Of a DNA stretch of 64,000 nucleotides, positions 20,776 to 31,173 are shown piece by piece. The DNA comes from Silene latifolia (Eukaryota > Streptophyta > Magnoliopsida > Caryophyllales > Caryophyllaceae): contig NC_133534.1 of the NCBI RefSeq assembly GCF_048544455.1, positions 38,192,217 through 38,256,216 of the forward strand. Direction: 5' to 3'. The notes under the pieces are model-generated. The model searched no databases. It was not told the origin of the DNA and worked only from the letters and a program-made list of their open reading frames with translations. Position numbers and translations under genes: made by a program. Each line of letters opens with the position of its first letter. Position 1 is the stretch's first letter.

Positions 20776-21222
20776 TTAAAATTCATCATTTCAAGAATAT
20801 AATCCTGAATTGAGTTAATTCTTACTCCAAAAAATCAGCCCATATATACCGTATCAAATAAATTTGATAACCCTAACTATAAAATACAACTCAGTCTCTC
20901 ATACCCTCTCCCTAAACTAATTCACTCATTGACTCCCTCATAGTCCCTTAATCCTTTGCTATACAAATTTCAACTAAAATGCGCTTATTATCATTCATAA
21001 CTGGGCTACTTCTTTACCTTCCTTGATCTTATTCAACCTCAACTAAGTTTTTGGATTTAATTAGATTCTTTCGTTTTTCTGTTTGTAAAATGCTACAGTA
21101 TTATTTTTTTGATTGTTGTCCTTGTTGTGAAAATAGTTTTCTTTTGATATTTATGTCTTTTAATTTTTTTTTTATGACTTTTGGCATACAAATTTAGTCT
21201 GGTCCATCCAATTTATAAAAAT
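20776..21222 (+). other. Possible truncated host promoter and first exon
   Basis: CTATAAAATAC at about 20877 could be a TATA box. An ATG at 20979 opens MRLLSFITGLLLYLP-stop, a signal-peptide-like hydrophobic start. The Ivana-like element interrupts at 21223 and no continuing exon is recognised after 27355. Weak evidence. Confidence 0.25.
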
Positions 21223-21398
21223 TGTTATAAATAATAGAGAGTTGTGAGAGAATAGAGAGAGCAGAAAAGGTATTCAGCTTTATTCATATGAAGGGTATAT
21301 ATAGTAGAAGAGTACATATGTAATATGGTAATAGAATATCTCCTAAAGATACGGTAATATATGAACATCCATATAATATCTCTAGATATTTCGTAACA
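21223..21398 (-). mobile_element. 3' LTR of the Ivana-like element
   Basis: TGTTATAAAT..TTCGTAACA, 176 bp. The polypurine tract on the minus strand (CCAAGGGGGAG) adjoins at 21399-21409. Confidence 0.93.
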
Positions 21399-21599
21399 CT
21401 CCCCCTTGGATGTCCATCATCGGAGAAAATGCCTCGTTAAAACCTATACTAGAAAAACCCTATGGGACAAAAATCTAATAAAGGAAAAAGAGTACAATAA
21501 TCTCCGTAATACGCATTAAGTGTTGCCTCATTAAAAACCTTGCCTGGAAAACCCAGTGGGACAAAACCATGGCTAAGGGAAAAAGAGTGCAACGCGTAT

Positions 21600-22763
21600 T
21601 TACTCCCCCTCATTAAAACATCGCTTGACATCCTTGAGACGACGTAACCCAAGTTGATTGATTAGCTTTTCAAATGTCTTGCTCGAAAGTGCCTTGGTAA
21701 AAATGTCTGCGAGATTTTCACTAGACCGGATTTGTTGAACACTAATGACACCATCCTTTTGAAGATCATGAGTAAAAAAGAATTTCGGCAAAATGTGCTT
21801 CGTTCTATCACCCTTGATGAATCCTGCCTTGAGTTGAGCGATGCATGCAGTATTATCTTCATGTAAAATAGTTGGTGATTTATTTCTTGGAGATAGATCG
21901 CATGATCCTTCAATATGATGAATAACTGATCTCAACCATACACATTCTCGACTAGCTTCATGAATTGCTAACAACTCGGCATGATTTGAAGAAGTGGCGG
22001 CTATAGTTTGCTTCACAGAGCGCCATGAGATAGGAGTATTACCACATGTAAACACATAGCCAGTTTGCGAACGACCATTATGTGGGTCAGAAATATAACC
22101 TGCATCTGCAAAACCAACTAACTCTGTTTTGCATTTATTAGAATAATATAAACCCATATCAGACGTACCTTGAAGATAACGGAGTAAATGTTTGACTCCA
22201 TTCCAATGTCTTTGAGTTGGAGAAGAGCTATATCTTGCTAAGAGAATTACTGAAAAAGATATGTCGGGTCGAGTATGACTAGCAAGATACATCAAAGCTC
22301 CAATTGCACTCAAGTACGGTACTTCAGGACCAAGGACTTTCTCATTTGCTTCACGAGGTCGAAACGGGTCGTTCTTCACATCAAGTGTTCTTACAACCAT
22401 AGGAGTATTCAACGGATGTGCTTTATCCATGTTAAACTGTTTTAGCACTTTATCAATATAGGTCCCTTGATGTAACAAAATTCCATTGTCAAGATGTTCA
22501 ATTTGCAGACCAAGACAAAATTTTGTTTTTCCTAAATCTTTCATCTCAAATTCTTTCTTCAAACATTCAACGGCTTTTGTAATTTCTTCAGAAGTTCCAA
22601 CAATATTAAGATCATCAACATAAACAGCAATAATCACAAATCCGGGTTTTGACCTCTTTATGAATAGACACGGACAAATAGGGTCATTTTTATAACCTTC
22701 TTTTAACAAATATTCACTAAGACGGTTATACCACATACGCCCGGATTGTTTCAAACCATACAA
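21600..22763 (-). CDS. pol: Ivana-like pol: RT (C-terminal part) and RNase H
   Basis: A 387-aa open frame. RT features are MYGLKQSGRMWYNRL, the catalytic VYVDDLNIVG (about 22625-22600) and KDLGKTKFCLGLQIEHL. The RNase H part has GFADAGYISDPHNGRSQTGYVF, SNHAELLAIHEASRE, LHEDNTACIAQLKAGF and the end FTKALSSKTFEKLINQLGLRRL. These are the standard copia C-terminal landmarks. It is separated from the upstream RT part by a break at 22764-22860. Confidence 0.9.
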   Translation of the reverse strand: MYGLKQSGRMWYNRLSEYLLKEGYKNDPICPCLFIKRSKPGFVIIAVYVDDLNIVGTSEEITKAVECLKKEFEMKDLGKTKFCLGLQIEHLDNGILLHQGTYIDKVLKQFNMDKAHPLNTPMVVRTLDVKNDPFRPREANEKVLGPEVPYLSAIGALMYLASHTRPDISFSVILLARYSSSPTQRHWNGVKHLLRYLQGTSDMGLYYSNKCKTELVGFADAGYISDPHNGRSQTGYVFTCGNTPISWRSVKQTIAATSSNHAELLAIHEASRECVWLRSVIHHIEGSCDLSPRNKSPTILHEDNTACIAQLKAGFIKGDRTKHILPKFFFTHDLQKDGVISVQQIRSSENLADIFTKALSSKTFEKLINQLGLRRLKDVKRCFNEGE

Positions 22764-23585
22764 AGATTTGTTTAGCTTGATTGAATATTGCTCTCTTGGA
22801 CTTGATTTTAATGTGTCAGGAAGCTTAAAACCTTGGGGAGTTTCATGTATATATCATTATCAAGTGAGCCATATAAATAAGTCAGTAACAACGTCCATAA
22901 GACGTAAATCAAGTCCTTCCCTTATAGCCGGACTAATCAGATATCGAAAAGTAGTTGCATCCATTACAGGAGAATATGTCTCTTCATAATCAATACCAGG
23001 TCTTTGTGAAAAACCTTGTGCAACTAAACGAGCCTTATATCTGACTATCTCGCCTTTTTCATTTCTTTTTCGCACAAACACCCATTTGTATCCTACTGGT
23101 TTTACTCCACTGGGTGTGCGAATTACTGGCCCAAACACTTCTCGTTTAGCCAGTGATTTTAATTCTGCTTCAATAGCATCTTTCCATTTAGGCCAATCAT
23201 TTCTACCCCGCACCGATCAACGAGACTTTGGTTCATGATCCTCATTTTCATGCATGATATCAAGCGCTACATTAAATGCAAAAACATCATCATCGACGTT
23301 GATTTTGTTTCGGTTCCATGTTTTTCTAGACATGACATAATTTATCGAGATCTCTTCACAATTTTTATTTTCGTGCACTGAATCTCTTCTAGATTAATAT
23401 TATCAGTCATGTCTCCAAGCTTTTCAAGGGGCTTTTCAAAAGCTATCTTATCCTCAACATTGCCATTATCAACTTTTGCTCCTTTTTGTTTTCGAGGATT
23501 TTTATCTTTGGAACCAATAGGTCTACCACGCTTCATGCGTGCTTTAGACTCATTTGCAATTGAAAGTCCTTCAGGGACATTAATT
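22764..23585 (-). pseudogene. pol: Ivana-like pol: integrase-RT junction and RT N-terminal part, broken
   Basis: Two separate frames: 23536-23342 (KRGRPIGSKDKNPRKQKG, the basic integrase-tail motif) and 23213-22860 (WPKWKDAIEAELKSLAKREVF, PVGYKWVFVRKRNEKGEIVRYKARLVAQGFSQRPGIDYEETYSPVMD, classical copia RT start). Stops and frameshifts separate these from the integrase frame and from the downstream RT frame, so at least three lesions lie in ~800 bp. Confidence 0.85.
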
Positions 23586-25205
23586 TTAGCTGGAGCATTT
23601 ACTGTTTGGTATATGAGATTTTATCACTCCTTTTGGATCGGTGAAGGCATTTGGCGGTTGGTTTGCTAACCGTTGTAAATGAATTATCCTTTGAACTTCA
23701 AGTTCACATTCTTTAGTACGAGGATCTAAATGAGATAATGATAATTCATGCCAACTTTTCTCTTTTACCAGTTGTTTATTTTCTCCCCCTAATGTTGGGA
23801 AAAGTGATTCATCAAAATGACAATCAGCAAAACGGGCCGTAAATAAATCTCCTGTAGATGGCTCTAAAAATTTAATAATTGATGGAGATTCGAACCCAAC
23901 ATATATTCCCAACCTTCTTTGGGGTCCCATCTTTGTACGTTGTGGTGGACTAATTGGAACATATACACCACAACCAAAAATTCTTAGATGAGAAACATTT
24001 GGTTCGTGACCAAAAACCAACTTTAGGGGAGATGATTTATGATAACTCGTTGGTCTGATGCGAATTAGTGCTGCTGCATGTAAAACAGCATGCCCCCATG
24101 CCGAAATAGACAATTTAGACCTCATAAGCATTGGTCTCGCAATTAATTGAATGCGTTTTATTAATGACTCAGCAAGACCATTTTGAGTGTGAACATGTGC
24201 TACAGGATGTTCAACACTTATCCCAATAGACATACAATAATCATCAAAAGTTTGTGAACTAAATTCACCAGCGTTGTCAAAACGAATAGTCTTAATGGGA
24301 TAATCTGGATAGTGAGCTCTTAATCTTATCAATTGAGCTAATAATCTTGCAAACGCTAGGTTGCGAGTTGATAACAAGGATACGTGTGACCATCTAGTTG
24401 ATGCATCAATTAATACCATAAAGTATCGAAATGGTCCACTTGGTGGATGTATAGGTCCACAAATATCACCTTGTATCCTTTCCAGAAATGTAAGGGATTC
24501 ATTCCCTATCTTTGTAGGTGATGGCCTAATAATCAATTTGCCTTGTGAATAAGCGGCGCATGAAAACTCACTAGTTTGAAGAATCTTATGATTCTCTAAT
24601 AAATGTCCACGTGAATTTTCAATGATTTTTCGCATCATTAATGATCCGGGATGGCCAAACCGGTCATGCCAAACAATAAACTTGTTTTTATCTGTAAACT
24701 TTTGGTTTACTAGTGCATGAGATTCAACTGCACAAATTTTCATATAATACAAGCCAGAAGATAACGCTTGTAGTTTTTCCAACACACTTTTCTTGTTCAA
24801 ATTTGAACGTGTGATATATAGGTATTCAACCCCATTCTCATTTGCTGTCTCAACATGAAATCCATTTTTACGGATATCATTAAAACTCAGCAAATTTCTT
24901 TTTGACTTAGGAGAGTACAAAGCCTCCTGTATTTCAATATTTGTTCCATTAGGCAACAAAATATTAGCTCTTCCTGAGCCTTCAATTAATTCTGTACTAC
25001 CAGCAATTGTACAAACATTTGTCTTTTCCTCTTTAAGACAAGTAAAATACTTCTTATGTTTAAGAATTGTGTGCGTAGTTGCACTATCCGCGAGGCATAC
25101 ATCTCCATGTGTAGCTCCCATAATAATCTTCATAAAATAAATTACATTGAGTAAGATACAGGCGTAAAAGAAATAAAATAATTGTAACATTGAATAGAAT
25201 GACAT
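23586..25205 (-). CDS. pol: Ivana-like pol: protease and integrase
   Basis: A long open frame. The protease site reads CLADSATTHTILKHKKYF. The integrase zinc finger begins WHDRFGHPG but ends SCAAYSQGK, where the family has CAACSQGK; loss of the second Cys fits a G-to-A change. The catalytic core shows DICGPI, RFDNAGEFSSQTFDDYC and HTQNGLAESLIKRIQ (DDE), followed by LKLVFGHEPNVSHLRIFGC. The frame ends early at KCSS-stop. The 520 bp upstream to the gag stop has no coding support and may be an intron or a degenerate junction. Confidence 0.88.
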   Translation of the reverse strand: MSFYSMLQLFYFFYACILLNVIYFMKIIMGATHGDVCLADSATTHTILKHKKYFTCLKEEKTNVCTIAGSTELIEGSGRANILLPNGTNIEIQEALYSPKSKRNLLSFNDIRKNGFHVETANENGVEYLYITRSNLNKKSVLEKLQALSSGLYYMKICAVESHALVNQKFTDKNKFIVWHDRFGHPGSLMMRKIIENSRGHLLENHKILQTSEFSCAAYSQGKLIIRPSPTKIGNESLTFLERIQGDICGPIHPPSGPFRYFMVLIDASTRWSHVSLLSTRNLAFARLLAQLIRLRAHYPDYPIKTIRFDNAGEFSSQTFDDYCMSIGISVEHPVAHVHTQNGLAESLIKRIQLIARPMLMRSKLSISAWGHAVLHAAALIRIRPTSYHKSSPLKLVFGHEPNVSHLRIFGCGVYVPISPPQRTKMGPQRRLGIYVGFESPSIIKFLEPSTGDLFTARFADCHFDESLFPTLGGENKQLVKEKSWHELSLSHLDPRTKECELEVQRIIHLQRLANQPPNAFTDPKGVIKSHIPNSKCSS

Positions 25206-25720
25206 TAATTAGGTTACATACATGTGTTTATGATATCAAAATATAGTTATGCGCATGATCAAGTCCTTTAATGTACACATGATTATTAGTAAATATACCA
25301 ATATGTATTCGGTCACGCTTTACAAATGTATTCCAATTCTACCGAACTGATTGGTCAATTCGTCAAAAAGTTAAATGGAAATTGTACGCAGTTATTTCAA
25401 GCAAGAGGCAAAGTCATCATTAGTAAATACACCACCACTGTATTTGTTTTTCGATTCCAGGCTATTCAAGAATCCCAAAAAACTAATCCCCTCTGTGGAG
25501 GTATGTCAAGGAAAACACATGGGAAGAATATTTTAGAGCATTTATGAAGCAACCATCCCTAATATTGTCTTTAAACTCAATGTCAATCAATCGTAAATAA
25601 AATTAACAATAGTAACTATAAAGTAAACTCTTAACAAACATACTTGGTAATATCCGAAAACAAAGAACGAATAGTAGCTAAATTGAACGAAAATAAATAA
25701 CTTGAGTGATATAAATAAAT

Positions 25721-26815
25721 TTAGTCCAATTTTGGGACACTTCCATCGCCAATCAAAGGGCCAGCTTCTCCATTAGGATCAAAGATCATGAAATCTAAGA
25801 TGTCCAAATCCGTAAATTTGCCAGATACGAAAGGTAGATTGTTATCACCATCAGCATAATTCGTCTCAAAATTTTCATGCTCAGCAGCAAAATTTGCTTC
25901 AATATTCTTCCCTTTATTTTTCTGAGACTGCTTGTAAAGATCAACAAGATGTTGCGGCGTACGACAAGTATTAATCCAATGTCCTGTACTACCACAACGG
26001 TGACATGGATTTTCACCAGTTTTCTTTATCTTTTCATGTGGACGATCTTTTGGTTCCCCCTTTCGGTGAGAATACGATCTTTTAAATTTTCCACCTCTAC
26101 CACCACGAAAATTGTTTCGTCATCGTCCACGTCCACGTCCAGGGCCACTACCTCTAGTGTGACCCGAATATTTATTTGTCGCATTCTCTATATGGAATGG
26201 ACCAGAAACTGTCGCATTCACTTCTGGGAATGGATCAGTGCCAGTAGGACGGGACTTGTGGTTTTTTAACAGGATTTGATTATTTTGCTCAGCCACCAAT
26301 AAACATGAAACTAGTTCAGAGTATTTTTTAAATCCTCTCTGACGATACTGCTGTGAAAGCAGCAATTGTGAACTATGAAAAGTCTGATATGTTTTTTCCA
26401 ACATATCTGCATCAGATATCTTTTCTCCACACAAAGTTAACTGTGAAGCGATTCTGTGCATGGCTGAGTTATACTCAATAACGGATTTGAAATCCTGTAA
26501 CCTTAGGTGAATCCAGTCAAATTTTGCTTTAGGAAGAATTACTGTTGTAAGATGGTCATACCTTTCTTTCAGATTTTGCCATAAGATCAAAGGATCTTTC
26601 ACAGTCAAATATTCATATTTGAGTCCCTCATGGAGGTGACGACGGAGAAAAATTAGGGCCTTGGCCTTATTTTGTTCGGATGCTGTATTCTCATCTTTAA
26701 TAGCATCACCAAGGGCATAAGACTTAAGATACATCTCGGCATCTAACACCCATTCAGAATAATTACTTCCAGAGATATCCAAGGCCGCAAAATCAAGTTT
26801 GTTCAAATTCGACAT
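25721..26815 (-). pseudogene. gag: Ivana-like Gag with an in-frame TGA
   Basis: Starts MSNLNKLDFAALDISGSNY at 26815 and reads through the copia capsid domain (KAKALIFLRRHLHEGLKYEYL, LWQNLKERYDHL, FKKYSELVSCLLVAEQNNQ) to an RGRGR run, where TGA (26122-26120) interrupts. In the same frame after the stop come RNNFRGG and a CCHC knuckle, CHRCGSTGHWINTC, ending at about 25721. A CGA-to-TGA transition is the simplest explanation. Otherwise well preserved. Confidence 0.88.
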
Positions 26816-27023
26816 GGTTAAACTATCAAAAAAAATAAAACAAGTTAATTATAATACGATTAAAACAAATAATTAACAATGATAAGATAAACAAAAAAAA
26901 TACGGATAGCATAGTTTAAACCAAAAGTGCAAAAGTGCATGTGAGTTGTCAGACTGCATGTATGTTCATGTAAAGTTGTCATAGCATATGTTCGTGGCAG
27001 CACTATGTAACAAAGATTTCGAT

Positions 27024-27029
<6 letters not shown>

Positions 27030-27069
<40 letters not shown>
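27030..27069. repeat. Poly-T (poly-A on the element strand) in the Ivana-like leader
   Basis: About 40 Ts between the gag start and the 5' LTR. Possible slippage product; no function claimed. Confidence 0.9.
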
Positions 27070-27072
<3 letters not shown>

Positions 27073-27160
27073 CAAAACTGTATGTATACGAATAAAATTT
27101 AAACTAAGAGGTCTTACCAAGTTCTTACCGTTTCGGTGAACAAAATATAAACTAGGGTTA

Positions 27161-27179
27161 GAGGCTCGTGCTGATAACG
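27161..27179 (-). other. Putative primer-binding site of the Ivana-like element
   Basis: Next to the 5' LTR the minus strand reads CGTTATCAGCACGAGCCTC. TATCAGCACGAG at this position is common in such copia elements; the primer tRNA was not verified. Confidence 0.6.
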
Positions 27180-27355
27180 TGTTATAAATAATAGAGAGTT
27201 GTGAGAGAATAGAGAGAGCAGAAAAGGTATTCAGCTTTATTCATATGAAGGGTATATATAGTAGAAGAGTACATATGTAATATGGTAATAGAATATCTCC
27301 TAAAGATACGGTAATATATGGACATCCATATAATATCTCTAGATATTTCGTAACA
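27180..27355 (-). mobile_element. 5' LTR of the Ivana-like element
   Basis: 176 bp, TG..CA ends, one mismatch to the 3' LTR. A TATATATA stretch (27253-27260) could be the LTR TATA box on the minus strand. Confidence 0.93.
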
Positions 27356-27360
27356 AAAAT

Positions 27361-28250
27361 TACTTTAATATCTTATGTACTATTATTTTGGTTGAAATTA
27401 TTGTATGTTACCTATATTTATTTTATTTACATGATTCCAAATTTTTGATATTGTAATGTTTTTTTTTTTTTTGAGCTACAGCAAGTCAAATTTAGTTTGT
27501 AATTTTTTTATTTTTACACTTTGTTGTAAATTTTCAATGTTATATGAATGATTGATAAAAAATGTAGAGATTTTGTATACTTAATTGTGGAAATTGTAGA
27601 TCGTAGAGTGGTAGAAACTAAAGCTCCTAAAATTAAGGAACAACACGTTGGAGTTGTGGGAGGAAAAGGCCTTTTTTTGTTTCCTGGAATAAGGAGCCAA
27701 TCATATTGCTTAAAAACACTCAACTTTTATACTAGGTAGATGTTTAAATTTCTATATTTATCCGATGTGGAAATAGAGTTTGGTGTCAAAAGACTGAGAT
27801 ATTCTTTTCGTGGTGCTTCAGTTGTTAGTAGGAACACACAATAATCCTTCGTGTAGAGATATTAAAAAAGGCCAAAGCAAAACTACTCTTAGTAGTGAAA
27901 ATACCAGAGTTAGTGTATTTCCATTAGCACAAGTCCAATTCGGAGTTTGGAGTAAAATGAGTAGATAGTATCCATGGCAGGATAGTATCGCCACATATAT
28001 TAACCCGATCCAACTCGGATTGTGCGTTAAAATTTTAAAGACAACAAACCCATTAAATGGCTAAAAGAGTGACCATTAATCCATTTGTCACGCCAAATAT
28101 CAATAAGAGGGAAGGGATTTTTTAATACTTTTTTCCAACTTTTGAATGTGAAGAGGCATGAATTTATTTGTATTTCATTGTCATTCTCTATGTTTTGTAG
28201 ATAAATAGAAGATATCACTATATCATATGGGCATATATTTAATTATTTAG
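27361..28250. other. AT-rich intergenic DNA with one copy of a dispersed repeat
   Basis: Bases 27715-27835 (GAGTTTGGTGTCAAAAGA..ATATTCTTTTCGTGGTG) match parts of 28251-28490 and 29705-30010. No gene; the 63-73-aa frames here have no supporting features. Confidence 0.4.
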
Positions 28251-28490
28251 GACACCCAAAAAAACTAGTCCATCTAGGAAAGATGGCTGAGGATTACTAG
28301 CGTTTGTCAAAGAAGCTCCTCATCGGAGACGGTCCTATATCCTTGGATCATAACAAATAAGTTTATATGGCTAATCAACTATAGTAGTAGTTGATCGATT
28401 AAAACCGTAGTATTCTTTCTTAAAAACCGGTTTAATAGTTTATAATTATTCGATATGGGAGTTTGGTATCAAAAGACATTATATACATTC
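28251..28490. repeat. Diverged dispersed repeat, copy A
   Basis: Shares TAGTCCATCTA-GAAAGATGGCT, a palindromic TAATCAACTAT..TAGTTGAT block and a GAGTTTGGTATCAAAAGA end with copy B at 29705-30010. The hairpin CCATCT..AGATGG is conserved in both. Family unknown. Confidence 0.55.
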
Positions 28491-29098
28491 TTTATTAGAG
28501 ACATTAAAGTTCATCCTTCACCTTTCTCTTTTCATTCAAGTTTTTCATTAAAGACATTAAAATCTTGGTTAACTTTTCGATTTTTAAATTTTATTACTAC
28601 TTAGCTAGTAAAGTGTGGAATTTTTCGTCTCCCATTAAATCCTAGATTCTTGACGCCTTGAAGGGACGCATTTCACTATTTGAGTTTATGTGATTGGAAC
28701 TTTTGTCATAGTTGATTATTCGGTAAACCCAATTATTAATCGGTCTATGAGATTGCGTGATAAGGAAGCGTAAAGGGGTCCATGCAAATGGCTATGATTT
28801 GGCAAATGCTGGCTGTTGTATTAAGAAATTAAAAGAAGCGGAGTAGTGTAGAGTCGACCTAATTATGAAAGTAGCGGAGCCTGACGAAGAGTGAGCTCGA
28901 GAAGAACAATCAAAAGGCTATGCCGCTAAGCGAAGACGGAAGCGGAATTTTATTAAAAAGGTCTCAATGATGAAAATGGAGTATGGCGAACTGAGGAGAA
29001 AGATATTGAAAAAAAAAAATTCACGTATTAACATTCAGTTCATAACATTGACACTAATTAACATTCATATTGAGAGGCTTTATACAGTATGTTATAAT
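28491..29098. other. Intergenic DNA, nothing recognised
   Basis: AT-rich sequence with no repeat, gene or signal that I can support. Confidence 0.4.
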
Positions 29099-29109
29099 AG
29101 CAACTATAA

Positions 29110-29293
29110 CCAATTGTTGGTTGGCGCAGTGGTAGCATGGGGCTGCGCTTGGTAGGGATGTCTGCGGATCGATCCCCTACAACTGCGATTGGGAGGGGTT
29201 TAAATACCGTAATCCTTGGACACGCCCCGAAATCCGAATTAGTCGGCCCAATGTGGTTCGGATTACCGGATAGTTTAGACCAAAAAAAAAAAC
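29110..29293 (+). mobile_element. SINE with tRNA-type promoter
   Basis: Box A TGGCGCAGTGG (29122-29132) and box B GGATCGATCCC (29166-29176, one mismatch to GGTTCGATCCC) form an internal Pol III promoter. The body continues to an A-rich tail (CCAAAAAAAAAAA). An 11-bp target-site duplication AGCAACTATAA flanks it at 29099-29109 and 29294-29304. The length of about 180 bp fits a plant tRNA-derived SINE. Confidence 0.85.
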
Positions 29294-29344
29294 AGCAACT
29301 ATAAAATGTTTGGAAAGTTTACATAATATCTAATATCATGAGAT

Positions 29345-29485
29345 TTTCCACTTTGCACGTAATATCTTCCTTTTCAAGAACAAGGACGACCATAACTCGT
29401 AAAACACGTACGAGTTATTATCACCACAAAAAAATTACGGTTCAAAAATTGGATGGTGTGCTATGTGCAAAGTGGCAAAAAAATG
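29345..29485. mobile_element. Small foldback element
   Basis: Inverted repeats TTTCCACTTTGCAC (left) and GTGCAAAGTGGCAAA (right) enclose a shorter inverted pair around ATAACTCGT/ACGAGTTAT. The same CCACTTTGCA motif ends the larger foldback at 30670-31101, so they may be one family. Target-site duplication not clear. Confidence 0.5.
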
Positions 29486-29704
29486 ATATCATATCGGGTG
29501 AATTTTCTTAATGATGTATCAAGAATAGTGAGACAATTATATACACCTTTTTTTCTCGTTCATTTGTTTACATTTGATTTTGACACAAAAATCAAGGAAA
29601 GAGGAAAGACAATTACTAAATGACATACAAGTGGATCAAATTGGTTGTGAAAGATCAAATTGTTAATAAAAATATTTATAAAATAAAAAGATAAACAATT
29701 ATCA

Positions 29705-30010
29705 GAGATAACCCAAAATAAAATAGTCCATCTATGAAAGATGGCTAAAGTCCTTGATGCTGCTTCAGACTAATAGGAGCGAGCTCGTTCAGGCCTTTTG
29801 GAATCTTCCGCGCCATAAGTAATCATTGTCAATTAAGTTTATATAAGGCTAACCAACTATAATAGTTGGTTAATTCAAAATTTAGGATTCCTTATTAAAA
29901 ACATGTTTAATCTTTTATAATTATTTGATGTGGGAGTAGAGTTTGGTGTCAAAAGATTGATATATTCTTTTCGTAGTGTATTTGAGTTGTTTGTAGGAAC
30001 AATACAGAGT
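29705..30010. repeat. Diverged dispersed repeat, copy B
   Basis: Related to 28251-28490 and 27715-27835. Contains the near-perfect palindrome AACCAACTATAATAGTTGGTT and the CCATCTATGAAAGATGG hairpin. The three copies in 2.3 kb lie in the same orientation. Confidence 0.55.
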
Positions 30011-30669
30011 ATGTGGTATTTACTGTATAACTAAGAAGTTATTCATAAGTTGGAGACAAACCATCGTTTTTGAGAAGTTTCATATGTTATAATAGAAACT
30101 ATTAAATGCGGAAAATTCACTTGATATCCATGAAAGTCACTATGACACCAAAAATCTTTGTAAACCATAAGTTATGATCACTCAAAGTTTTCAGGAACAA
30201 AAAGAGGGAAATTACGTATAAATCGGCAAAACTCAGGGGAAGCACTTGAATTTTTCGTAAATTGTATAAATAGCAGTGACAATATTATATACATTATTTA
30301 ACAAAGACATTTTTTTTGGTAGCTGTAACAGAAACCTTACTTACAATTTCATGGCTCGTTTCGCTAGTCGATGAGCCAGAGAATTCAGGTTTCTAGGAAT
30401 AAAACTAAAACTAATACAGTGAAAGGAGTTAAATGCTTTCACTATCATTGTCAAAGTTGTTTATTTATATTTTCGCCATTGTAAAATTATTTTTCCAATT
30501 ACTGTCATTGTAAAAGTGAAATAATATGTTTATTGCCAATTTGTAACTTACTTTACTTGTTATAGAAGGTTACTATTAATTCAATTTTACCTCAATAAAT
30601 TCAATTGTATTTTCATTAACTTTTTATTCGATAACTAAGAGTTCGTTTAATAAACCAAAATAAAACCAT
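30011..30669. other. Intergenic DNA, nothing recognised
   Basis: AT-rich; no coding or structural feature that I can support. Confidence 0.4.
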
Positions 30670-31101
30670 ATAATTCACGCAGTATCCCTGAAGTTTGCCA
30701 CTTTGCATGAAATACCCAAATTTTTTATCCGGAAATCTTAAAGAGACAATAACTCGTGTTTACGAGTTCCAAAGTGACGAATCTTTTCCCAAATCGCTCA
30801 TCTTTCCGAGAACTACAATCTGAAAAAAAAAATTGTCGCATTTGAATTCCGCTACTAGGAGTTATTGTGCGTTAAAGTTTTTTCGACCGAACAAACTTTG
30901 AGTGAGCATATCTCCTGGTCACAAGTTCCAAACTTGTCAATTTTTTCTTCAAATCATAGTACTCGGAAAGATGATCGATTTGAAAAAAAATCTTCACTTT
31001 CTGAGTTCGTAAACACGAATTATGGCCTCTTTAAGTTTTTCGGATCAAAATTTGGGTATTTTGTGCAAAGTGGCCAACTTTAGGGGTACCGCGTGAATTA
31101 T
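30670..31101. mobile_element. Foldback (MITE-like) element, ~432 bp with ~200-bp inverted arms
   Basis: The left arm starts ATAATTCACGCAGTATCCC; the right arm ends GGGGTACCGCGTGAATTAT, its reverse complement with few mismatches. Further matched blocks are CCACTTTGCA..TGCAAAGTGG, ATACCCAAATTTT..AAAATTTGGGTAT and CGTGTTTACGA..CGTAAACACG. Nearly the whole element folds on itself. No coding capacity; superfamily unassigned. Confidence 0.75.
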
Positions 31102-31173
31102 TCGTTTTTTATTTCCTCAAATGTTCGGTGTCATGTCATTCAATTTCCCAAACGTCATGAAAATGAAAGGTTT

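Larger units (their letters stand above)
21223..27355 (-). mobile_element. Ivana-like Ty1/copia element, recent insertion
   Basis: Flanked by AAAAT target-site duplications (21218-21222 and 27356-27360). The two 176-bp LTRs differ at one position (TGAACATCC vs TGGACATCC). The order on the minus strand is gag, protease, integrase, RT, RNase H, as in copia. Despite the young LTRs the coding region has a stop in gag, a changed integrase zinc Cys and several frame breaks between integrase and RT. Lineage assignment (Ivana/Oryco type) is from protein style only. Confidence 0.92.

Noticed and set aside
29122..29176. Possible tRNA gene (box A and box B present)
   Set aside because: No cloverleaf or acceptor stem can be formed, and the unit has an A-rich tail and 11-bp TSD, so it is a SINE.
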